Shown here piece by piece: positions 7,031 through 12,936 of a DNA stretch of 15,173 nucleotides. The notes under the pieces were generated by a model. The model did not search any database and was not told where the DNA came from. It was given only the letters and a program-made list of their open reading frames with translations. A program made the position numbers and the translations under genes. Source of the stretch: CAZDYP01 sp964509505 (lineage in GTDB: Bacteria > Chloroflexota > Anaerolineae > JACRMK01); the NCBI GenBank assembly GCA_964509505.1, contig CAZDYP010000144.1, forward strand, positions 1 to 15,173. The letters run 5' to 3'. Numbering within the stretch: the first letter of the stretch is position 1; each line of letters starts with the position of its first letter.

Positions 7031-7032
7031 CT

Positions 7033-7180
7033 CTTAGAGAGTGTTTTGAAATTCAGACCCTAAAGGTTTTTCTGGCGCAGCGGGTTCACCAGTTGCGCAG
7101 AAAGCCTGCGTGAAACGCTTTTTTGCTTGCCAGCGAAACCTTTAGGGTCTCGGTCTTATATTTTCAAAACACTTTCTTAG
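7033..7180. mobile_element. MITE-like element with long terminal inverted repeats
   Basis: The ends are inverted copies. Left AGAGAGTGTTTTGAAA matches right AGAAAGTGTTTTGAAA (read on the other strand). The match resumes as GACCCTAAAGGTTT, then CTGGC, so about 45 bp at each end are related. A TTAG occurs at both edges (7034-7037 and 7177-7180) and could be a target duplication. The interior has no ORF. No transposase is in the window, so any element would be non-autonomous. It lies between the SnoaL-like gene and its terminator. Confidence 0.72.
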
Positions 7181-7194
7181 CTTGGATTGATTAC

Positions 7195-7620
7195 CTAACC
7201 CTGGGACGGCATCACGCCTAGTTGTTGCAACATGCTCAACGAGTCAACCAGCTGCCACTCCTCGGCAATTTTGTTGTTGGCGATGCGGCTGATGACCATG
7301 AGACTAATTGAGATGGGTTTGTCCGTTGGAGGGATGCCTTGAAATTCGCCCTTGTGGGTGCCGCGCGCGGTGATGCGCTGCGTCACTTTGTCGTCTTCGG
7401 CAACCAATTCCTCAATCGTGCAGTTTGTATCTGGGAAGCCCGTGAGGACCGCCGAGACAAACCCGCGCACGCCCTCAAGACCTTGCACTGGCGCGGGTTG
7501 TGAAGGGTCGTGCAAGACATAATCCGAGGCGTATATTTCCTCAATGATGGCCAGCGCGTTGCCCTTGTTCAGCGCCTCCCACCAACGGCGCACCAACGCC
7601 TTGTTCGTATCGGTTGACAT
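7195..7620 (-). CDS. SnoaL-like / ester-cyclase-type NTF2-fold protein
   Basis: A 141-residue protein of the SnoaL-like family (small alpha+beta barrel, NTF2 superfamily). Recognisable parts are NKALVRRWWEALNKGN, YASDYVLHDPSQP, LEGVRGFVSAVLTGFPDTNCTIEELVAEDDKVTQRITARGTHKGEFQGIPPT and KIAEEWQLVDSLSMLQQLGVMP. Members include polyketide cyclases, but most bacterial ones, often annotated as ester cyclase, have unknown substrates. No polyketide genes are nearby, so no reaction is assigned. The start at 7620 has AGGGAGG at 7629-7635, 8 nt upstream. The gene is downstream of the methyltransferase on the same strand after a 110-nt gap, so it may have its own promoter. Confidence 0.85.
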   Translation of the reverse strand: MSTDTNKALVRRWWEALNKGNALAIIEEIYASDYVLHDPSQPAPVQGLEGVRGFVSAVLTGFPDTNCTIEELVAEDDKVTQRITARGTHKGEFQGIPPTDKPISISLMVISRIANNKIAEEWQLVDSLSMLQQLGVMPSQG

Positions 7621-7647
7621 TGAATTTTCCTCCCTGATGATCTCCTG

Positions 7648-7684
7648 AAGTTTGTGAACTTACGCACCTATTTTGAAGCTTCAA
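7648..7684. promoter_or_regulatory. Two palindromes upstream of the SnoaL-like gene, possible operators
   Basis: A perfect 12-bp palindrome TTGAAGCTTCAA (7673-7684) and an interrupted one, AAGTT-TGTG-AACTT (7648-7661), lie within 65 nt upstream of the SnoaL-like start. Such symmetry suits a dimeric regulator, but no regulator gene is in the window, so this is only a candidate. Confidence 0.3.
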
Positions 7685-7730
7685 CCATAGCCTTTACACA
7701 ACGTTCGACTTACCACCTCCTTTCAAGTCA

Positions 7731-8483
7731 TCAACTTGGTTTGATTCCTAAGAACACGTGCGCCGACCCCGGCTCAATCTCGCTATGCACGAACGGCAAC
7801 GCCTGGGCTTGAAAGCCTGCTTGGGTAATGAGGTGTAGCCACATCGCCTGACCGAACAAACCAGCGATGTGGTAATCACCCACGCACTGCATGGCGTCTG
7901 TGGCTTCGCGCAGCGCATAAACCATATAGGTCGTGTAGGTCGTGTCAGTTGGGTCGGGATCCCACGTCCATTCGAGATAGCGCAAGCCACGCGCGCCGTC
8001 GTCGTGTCCACCGTGGTCGGTGGAGGGCTTGAAGGTTTCGCGCGTGTAATCGGGCGCGAAGAGCGCGACGCCGCCGGGCTTGCAATGCGCATAAGTGGTT
8101 CCGATGGCGCGCAACAAATCGGCTTCTGTTTGCATGTAGTCAATCGCATCGTGGATGAACACGGCGTCGAACTGTCGCCCCAGCCTCACGCTGCGCATGT
8201 CGCCCTGTATATGCTCGCATTCAGGATTCAATTGTGTGCTAACTTCCAACATCCCCGCCGAGAGGTCCACCAACGTCATTTGAACGTGCTGCTTCAAGTG
8301 CGAGGCATTGTTGCCGCCGCCTGAGCCGAGCTCCAACATGGTTTTGATTGGCGTGGGACAGGCTGCTTGTAGCGTGCGACGATAGAACTCTGCTTCTTCT
8401 GCGTAATCGGCGGGCGTAGATAAGAGGGGCCACCACTGCGCGAGCTCGGCATAAAGTTTGGGAAGAGTATCTGTCTGATTCAT
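7731..8483 (-). CDS. Class I SAM-dependent methyltransferase
   Basis: A 250-residue Rossmann-fold methyltransferase. Motif I is LELGSGGG (50-57), with the acidic residue at the end of the second strand at Asp73 (TLVDLS). GDM is at 94-96, and the strand-4 region FDAVFIHDAIDYM at 105-117 is followed by KPGGVALFAPDY. The C-terminal half (TDHGGHDDGARGLRYLEWTWDPDPTDTTY onward) probably forms the substrate pocket; the substrate cannot be read from sequence. Its ATG overlaps the stop of the upstream gene in an ATGA arrangement (8480-8483), so the two are translationally coupled. The stop at 7731 is followed by a strong unused ribosome site (7714-7723). Confidence 0.9.
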   Translation of the reverse strand: MNQTDTLPKLYAELAQWWPLLSTPADYAEEAEFYRRTLQAACPTPIKTMLELGSGGGNNASHLKQHVQMTLVDLSAGMLEVSTQLNPECEHIQGDMRSVRLGRQFDAVFIHDAIDYMQTEADLLRAIGTTYAHCKPGGVALFAPDYTRETFKPSTDHGGHDDGARGLRYLEWTWDPDPTDTTYTTYMVYALREATDAMQCVGDYHIAGLFGQAMWLHLITQAGFQAQALPFVHSEIEPGSAHVFLGIKPS

Positions 8484-8956
8484 CGCGGAATCAGTCGTAT
8501 AGATTCGACAATCCGTTCAAAGATCGGCACATACGTCGCCTCCAGTGCCTTCAACGTTGCGCCGTTGATCTCATAGAGGGTGTTTTCGTTGACGACGAGC
8601 AGCACCAACACTTGTGAGAAATGATACGGCTTATCGTGTGGCTGCCATTCGTAGCGTTGCTGCCACGCGGGATGTCCGTCGAGCCAGAACTTGCGCTCTT
8701 CAAGCGAGCGAAAATTTTCGTAAGCGCTTGCTTGTTGCGCCTTGAGCTTGGCAATCTCTTGGTCGAGTCGTTCTGCGCTCAACAACTCAATCTGTGTCTC
8801 GCTGAATCCCAGGTTAGAGCGATAGCCATTCTCTGGCGGCGACAACAACACGAATGGGAAATCATCCGTCCGCGCCGCCGTCCAATCCGCAGGCGCGAGC
8901 AACGAGATGGAAAACGTTTGGTCGTAGTAGCTTACCCAATGAGGTGAAGTGGTCAT
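8480..8956 (-). CDS. Small PsbP/DcrB-like (DUF1795-type) protein
   Basis: A 158-residue protein reading YYDQTFSISLLAPADWTAARTDD at the start, then SLEERKFWLDGHPAWQQRYEW and VLVLLVVNENTLYEINGATLKALEATYVPIFERIVESIRLIP. The pattern of beta-strand, L-DGHPAWQ-Y and a closing helix containing FERIVESI is that of the DUF1795/DcrB/PsbP (Mog1-like) fold. The assignment is by pattern and moderately sure. No signal peptide or lipobox is visible, unlike many secreted members. It overlaps the methyltransferase start by 4 bp. A weak AAGG lies upstream of the ATG at 8956. Function is unknown. Confidence 0.65.
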   Translation of the reverse strand: MTTSPHWVSYYDQTFSISLLAPADWTAARTDDFPFVLLSPPENGYRSNLGFSETQIELLSAERLDQEIAKLKAQQASAYENFRSLEERKFWLDGHPAWQQRYEWQPHDKPYHFSQVLVLLVVNENTLYEINGATLKALEATYVPIFERIVESIRLIPR

Positions 8957-8984
8957 ACGAAGAACCTTATGAGCTCATCACACA

Positions 8985-9090
8985 AAACAAGTTTTCAACA
9001 CGAAGTCACAACGCATCACGAAGGACACACAGAAAATCGTTGTGTCCTTTGTAAATCGTCGTGTCTGTGTGTTGATTGCTTTGTGCTGCA
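8985..9090. repeat. Degenerate palindromic CACGAAG-type repeat
   Basis: This AT-richer spacer carries CACGAAG/ACACACAG-like words on the left and their complements (TGTGTC, CTTTGTG) on the right. A perfect 9-bp hairpin AAGGACACA (9021-9029) with TGTGTCCTT (9041-9049) lies in the middle. The 7-nt period is only faint. It may be a decayed member of the heptamer repeats seen elsewhere in the window. No gene is visible here. Confidence 0.4.
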
Positions 9091-9095
9091 TTATA

Positions 9096-9258
9096 GCTTA
9101 ACGTGAATTCGGGATAAGCCACAGCGAAGGCAATGCGCGCGCACCGCAGCGCTCAGCCGACCTCCGTCGGCTGGACCTGAACCCGCGCAGGCGGGTTTCG
9201 CAGTGAGTAGACGTGATTTTCAATCGCCCGCAACTTATCCCGAATCGACGTTAGCTTA
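9096..9258. mobile_element. MITE-like element adjoining the DUF4157 gene stop codon
   Basis: The ends are inverted: ACGTGAATTCGGGATAAG at 9101-9118 matches ACGTCGATTCGGGATAAG read on the other strand at the right end (about 9234-9251). GCTTA occurs directly outside both ends (9096-9100 and 9254-9258) and could be a 5-bp target duplication. The interior holds two tight hairpins, CAGCCGAC/GTCGGCTG near 9156-9175 and AACCCGC/GCGGGTT near 9180-9197. There is no ORF. The right-hand GCTTA contains the reverse complement of the TAA that ends the neighbouring DUF4157 gene. Confidence 0.65.
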
Positions 9259-10950
9259 CCAAATCCACGACTTCAACCACCCCATGATGCTGGAGAACAC
9301 GCCGACCGTGTCGAACTCCAACTGATAGCCAAACGAGAAGCCCAAGCCCGCCGCGAGTTTGCCCTTGCCGCCAATCGTGAGTTTGCCGCCGCTCCATTCG
9401 ATTTTGCCCGCGTATTCGCCGCCGACACCCAGCGCCAAACCCAACTTGCCTGCTGTCGTCAGGATCTTCTCGCCGCCTAAACGAATCTCGACCTTCGTAG
9501 AGCTTTCGATGCTCGCGCCCAAGAACGCGCTCGCTTTGCCTTTAAGTCCGGCTTGCAAACCTTTCTCTTGATCGTAACCGAACTTGCCCTTCGCTTTCGC
9601 TTCGGTCTTCCCGCCCGCAAAGCCTTCGAGTTTGCCTGTGCCCGCGATGCCAGTGCCCTTCCAATTCCAATCGAGCCCGCCTTCTTTCTCGCCCGCCTTG
9701 CCGAACTGAAAACCGATTTCGCCGACGCCCTCCAAGTTCAAGCCTTCGAGGTTGCCCTTCTTCAACTTCTCAATGTCCAGCGAGCCTTTCAACCCGCCTT
9801 TGCCCGAAGCCTTCGCCAGCCCCGTTTCTTTTTCAAACTTGAACTCCTCTTCTTCGAGCAAGACGATTTCAATTTTTTGCAGCTCAAAAGGTGGCTCTGT
9901 TTCTTTTTGCTCGTCGCTTTCCGACCACTCGCCGTGCGCTTCGCTTTCCTTTTCGTGCCCTATGGTTTTATCGCCCTCGTCCTTCACGCCCCCCTTGCCC
10001 CAGCTGAAAAACGAACGCACTTTGGAGAACAGCCCCGGCAAAGGCAGCGCGTGAATCTTGTTCACCATGTCCTCATTGCGCGTGAGCAGGTCAAACTCTG
10101 AATTGTCCATTGCGTTGATGGCGTCCTTCTTTGCGATGATTTCTTCCACGAGGTCGGCTTGCCTGATGAAGAACAGCGATTTCAAACGCTCGTATTTGTG
10201 GGGTGTCAGCGCCTCCTTGAGTCGCTTACGCACCTCCTCTTGCCGCTCTTGGCTCATCTTCTTGCGTTGAATCAGCGGCGCGACGTTACGTGGCGCACCG
10301 CCGCTTTGCTGAATGGTGTGCGTTAGCTCATGCGCTAGTAGTTGTTTGCCTGTGCTCGTGCCGGGCTGATATTGCCCCTTGCCCATGTAGATGTCAGCGC
10401 CATGCGTGAACGCTTGCGCCTGCACCGCGCTCGCCATAGCTGCGGCCTCGTCGTCGGCATGCACACGCACCTCACTGAAGTCTGCGCCGAACTTCGGTGA
10501 GAGCTCACGTTGCACGTCAGATGGCAGCGCCTGCCCTTGCCCGTGTCGTTGCGCCAGGCGTTGCTCAAACTCGCCGCCGACCATCAAGCCAGCTGCAGCT
10601 GCGCCACTCACTGCAGACACCTGCCGATTCACAGCGGCAGCGGGCGCCGTCGCGTGTTGCGCCATCGCATCGGCTTCTTGCTCATACGCGCCGCCCGCCG
10701 CGCCCACCGCCAATTTCGTTTGCACGAATGCGCCACGTGGATTGCGTTCCGCTGCCAACATTCTCTGGAGCGCTTGATTGCCCATGAGCTGCTGCAAATG
10801 GGGCATCGCTTGTGGTGACAACGCGCGCGGATGTTGTGGGGTGTGTGGCGCAGCCATCGTCGGTTGCGCTTGTATGTGTGGCTTGTGTTGGATGATGCGT
10901 TGCGCTTGCGACGCATCAGAATTTTTTTCGAGGTGTCGCGTTTGAGACAT
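9256..10950 (-). CDS. DUF4157 (eCIS-core) protein with large glycine-rich C-terminal domain
   Basis: A 564-residue protein. The N-terminus carries the usual lead-in of this family: GNQALQRM (57-64) and QTKLAVGAAGGAYEQEADAMA (77-97). The DUF4157 domain proper runs from about 141 to 214, with ALPSDVQRELSPKFGADFSEVRVHAD and the metalloprotease-like HELTH (207-211). DUF4157 proteins are linked to extracellular contractile injection systems (eCIS) and often carry toxin domains. Then come a charged helical part (230-320), an acidic stretch (325-372) and a Gly/Lys-rich region (377-550) of alternating polar and apolar residues such as GKLEGFAGGKTEAKAKGKFGY, ending MGWLKSWIW. I do not recognise this C-terminal domain. 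No eCIS structural genes are in the window. AAGGAA (10957-10962) and a promoter at 11031-11059 support the start. Confidence 0.85.
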   Translation of the reverse strand: MSQTRHLEKNSDASQAQRIIQHKPHIQAQPTMAAPHTPQHPRALSPQAMPHLQQLMGNQALQRMLAAERNPRGAFVQTKLAVGAAGGAYEQEADAMAQHATAPAAAVNRQVSAVSGAAAAGLMVGGEFEQRLAQRHGQGQALPSDVQRELSPKFGADFSEVRVHADDEAAAMASAVQAQAFTHGADIYMGKGQYQPGTSTGKQLLAHELTHTIQQSGGAPRNVAPLIQRKKMSQERQEEVRKRLKEALTPHKYERLKSLFFIRQADLVEEIIAKKDAINAMDNSEFDLLTRNEDMVNKIHALPLPGLFSKVRSFFSWGKGGVKDEGDKTIGHEKESEAHGEWSESDEQKETEPPFELQKIEIVLLEEEEFKFEKETGLAKASGKGGLKGSLDIEKLKKGNLEGLNLEGVGEIGFQFGKAGEKEGGLDWNWKGTGIAGTGKLEGFAGGKTEAKAKGKFGYDQEKGLQAGLKGKASAFLGASIESSTKVEIRLGGEKILTTAGKLGLALGVGGEYAGKIEWSGGKLTIGGKGKLAAGLGFSFGYQLEFDTVGVFSSIMGWLKSWIW

Positions 10951-11030
10951 AGCAAATTCCTTCGTGTGACAACTAAGCCCATGCGGTTGGGCTGATGAGG
11001 GGGAGGGTGTAAGCGGAAAAAACAGTTGCG

Positions 11031-11059
11031 ATTATAACGTGCCCTGCTGGGGAACGCAA
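11031..11059 (-). promoter_or_regulatory. Promoter for the DUF4157 gene
   Basis: On the minus strand TATAAT at 11031-11036 is preceded, after a 17-nt spacer, by TTGCGT (11054-11059). The -10 box is perfect and the -35 keeps the TTG. It is placed about 80 nt upstream of the DUF4157 start and faces away from the plus-strand promoter next to it. Confidence 0.6.
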
Positions 11060-11060
11060 G

Positions 11061-11089
11061 CCTCTGCTGTTACAGCTTTGCGGTATAAT
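11061..11089 (+). promoter_or_regulatory. Promoter for the Helicase_C_3-type gene
   Basis: A perfect TATAAT lies at 11084-11089, 36 nt before the first ATG of the leader ORF. The expected -35 position (11061-11066) is a poor match, so an activator or an alternative sigma factor may be involved. It is divergent from the DUF4157 promoter. Confidence 0.5.
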
Positions 11090-11125
11090 ACTTTTGCGCT
11101 CATGCGTTAGTTGTGGGAAGGAACT

Positions 11126-11182
11126 ATGTCAAGCAAAATCTACTTTGCAGATTTGCGTTTGCAGGTGTTCGGGGGGCGATGA
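11126..11182 (+). CDS. 18-codon leader ORF overlapping the next gene
   Basis: ATG 11126 has GGAAGG (11116-11121) 4 nt upstream and opens an 18-residue peptide, MSSKIYFADLRLQVFGGR. It ends in TGA at 11180-11182, overlapping the next gene's start (ATGATGA, 11179-11185). This arrangement suggests translational coupling. The first residues (SKIYFADLR) remind me of the N-terminus of DUF362 proteins, so the ORF could be the remnant of such a gene. That is a weak recollection. Alternatively it is simply a ribosome-loading leader. Confidence 0.4.
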   Translation: MSSKIYFADLRLQVFGGR

Positions 11183-12786
11183 TGAAATCGCTCAAGGAAG
11201 TGTTGCTCGAACATCCGCCTCAGCTATTGCGCGCCATCGCCGAGCTCCATCATATTACCATTACTGAGACGAGTCGTGACGCGCTCGCTACGCAGCTCGC
11301 CGCCGAACTGTCGCGTGCTGAAGTCGCGCAGCGCGCGTGGCAAATGCTCTCAGCGGAGGAACATGCGATTCTCACGCAGCTGTTGGCGCAAGGCGGCAAA
11401 GCCAAAGCGTTTCAACTCGTGCGCGATCACGGCGAGATTCGCGCGTTCGGTCCCGTTGCGCTCGCGCGTGACAAACCCTACCTCAAGCCCGCGAATGCGC
11501 TGGAACATCTTTGGTATCTAGGGCTCATTCAACGCGCGTTCGATGTGGTCGGCGATTTTCGCGGCGAGATTTTTTTCGTCCCTGCCGACATCTCCGCGCA
11601 TTGGCCTCAGCCTGCGCTTGAACCGCCGTCGTTTACGGTCAAATCCGCGCCTGCGCCCGTGGTCGCGTCTGAGCATGGCGACGCGCTGATGTGGGATGTC
11701 TTCGCGTTCATGGTTTTCGTGATGCGCGAAGAGCCACGCCTTACTGCNNNNNNNNNNNNNNNNNNNNNNNNNNNNNNNNNNNNNNNNNNNNNNNNNNNNN
11801 NNNNNNNNNNNNNNNNNNNNNNNNNNNNNNNNNNNNNNNNNNNNNNNTGGCAGCGTGACCGCTATTTCAACGAACTGGCGCATGTGCCCTCGCTCAAACT
11901 CGAAGCGACGGGGTGGCGCAACGACCCACGCCTCGCGCGCCAAACCGTCGTGAAGTATCTGAAATTGTGTCCCCTAGATGCGTGGGTTTCGTTGGCGTCA
12001 TTCATCGCGAGCATCAAGCAAATCGTCCCTGACTTTCAACGTCCCGACGGCGACTATGACCGCTGGCACATCCGCGATGCAGAGACGGGCAAGTTGCTGA
12101 CGGGTTTCTCGCATTGGCAACAGGTCGAAGGCGCGTTGTTGGCGTTTCTATTTAAAGGGCCATTGCAGTGGTTGGGCATTGTAAGCGTCGGCGGCGCGAC
12201 AGGCGAGCCAACTGCGTTTCGGCTCACCGATTTTGGCGCGCGGGCGTTGGAATTAACCAAGCAAAATTTGCCCGAGCCCATTCCACAAAAATTCATCGCG
12301 CAAGGCGACTTCGACCTCCTCGTGCCGCACGATACGCCGCTTTATGCGCGCTTCCAATTGGAGCGCATGGCAGACTGCACGCACTGGGATCGCGTCAGCA
12401 TCTATCATCTCTCGCGTGAATCAGTCACGCGCTTGTTGCGCCAACATGTCACGCTGGATCAGATACTCGCGTTCCTCAAACGTGCGTCACGTCAGCCATT
12501 CCCTTCCAACGTCGAGTTCACATTGCGCGAGTGGGCGTCGAAGTTCGGCGAGGTCACATTGCGTCGCGCCGCCATCTTGCACACACGCGACCAACGTTTG
12601 TTGCGCGAGTTGCAAGCGTTGCCTGACGTGAAAGGCTATATCCTCGAAGTGCTCTCGCCGACGGTGGCGCTCGTCAAGGCGGAGGCGTTGGAGGAATTGG
12701 AGAAGAAGTTGCAGGCGTTGGGGTATGCGCCGCAGGTGATAGTGGAAACGGTAGAGGAAAAGAAGGAGATTAGAAAGGCAGCTTAG
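11179..12786 (+). CDS. Helicase-associated (Helicase_C_3 / XPB-Ssl2-like) domain protein, interrupted by assembly gap
   Basis: About 535 residues, starting MMKSLKEVLLEHPPQLLRAIAELHHI. The C-terminal part, FDLLVPHDTPLYARFQLERMADCTHWDRVSIYHLSRESVTRLLRQHVTLDQILAFLKRASRQPFPSNVEFTLREWA, fits the Helicase_C_3 (XPB/Ssl2-like) domain. That domain occurs in helicase-associated proteins of Actinobacteria and Chloroflexota without the ATPase core. No Walker motifs are visible here. The N-terminal half has winged-helix-like segments (LSAEEHAILTQLLAQGGKAKAFQL). A role in DNA binding is inferred. I chose ATG 11179 because it couples to the leader ORF; the frame is open back to GTG 11113 but that stretch is shadow of the leader. 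The 100 N at 11748-11847 hide about 34 residues; the real gap length is unknown. Confidence 0.75.
   Translation: MMKSLKEVLLEHPPQLLRAIAELHHITITETSRDALATQLAAELSRAEVAQRAWQMLSAEEHAILTQLLAQGGKAKAFQLVRDHGEIRAFGPVALARDKPYLKPANALEHLWYLGLIQRAFDVVGDFRGEIFFVPADISAHWPQPALEPPSFTVKSAPAPVVASEHGDALMWDVFAFMVFVMREEPRLTXXXXXXXXXXXXXXXXXXXXXXXXXXXXXXXXXXWQRDRYFNELAHVPSLKLEATGWRNDPRLARQTVVKYLKLCPLDAWVSLASFIASIKQIVPDFQRPDGDYDRWHIRDAETGKLLTGFSHWQQVEGALLAFLFKGPLQWLGIVSVGGATGEPTAFRLTDFGARALELTKQNLPEPIPQKFIAQGDFDLLVPHDTPLYARFQLERMADCTHWDRVSIYHLSRESVTRLLRQHVTLDQILAFLKRASRQPFPSNVEFTLREWASKFGEVTLRRAAILHTRDQRLLRELQALPDVKGYILEVLSPTVALVKAEALEELEKKLQALGYAPQVIVETVEEKKEIRKAA
11748..11847. other. Assembly gap of 100 N
   Basis: Exactly 100 ambiguous bases, the usual placeholder for a scaffold gap of unknown size. 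It lies inside the Helicase_C_3-type gene. The reading frame continues across it only if the placeholder length is right modulo 3, so the sequence either side could in principle be two genes or a frameshifted one. Confidence 0.95.
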
Positions 12787-12807
12787 AAGTCTGACTTCTG
12801 GTCGCAG

Positions 12808-12936
12808 TTAGTCCATCAAACAAGTTTGCTGCGCGGGACCGTCAAGCAAGACTTTGAGGCGTCGCAGGAAATTTCGCCCCATTAGGAAACGCGCATTGTC
12901 CTCAAAAATTTGAGCGACTACGAGGTGTAATCTCTT
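12808..12936 (-). pseudogene. C-terminal remnant of a retropepsin-like aspartic protease
   Basis: Read on the minus strand from 12936 to the TAA at 12808-12810, 43 codons give LVVAQIFEDNARFLMGRNFLRRL followed by KVLLDGPAQ and a short tail. This resembles the end of small clan AA (retropepsin-like) aspartic proteases, which close with a 'LGRD/N-L-N-RL-LLDGPAQ' segment. The catalytic DTG half is missing. Upstream in this frame there is a stop inside the 5' end of galK, so the gene is cut off. The call is by memory of the family and needs a profile search. Confidence 0.5.

Noticed and set aside
9553..10101. A 182-codon plus-strand open frame opposite the DUF4157 gene
   Set aside because: Phe/Leu/Arg-rich antisense of a Lys/Glu/Gly-rich coding region. 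No family pattern.
12786..12798. GAAGTC-T-GACTTC hairpin as terminator after the Helicase_C_3-type gene
   Set aside because: Only 6 bp, one-base loop, and no T-run.
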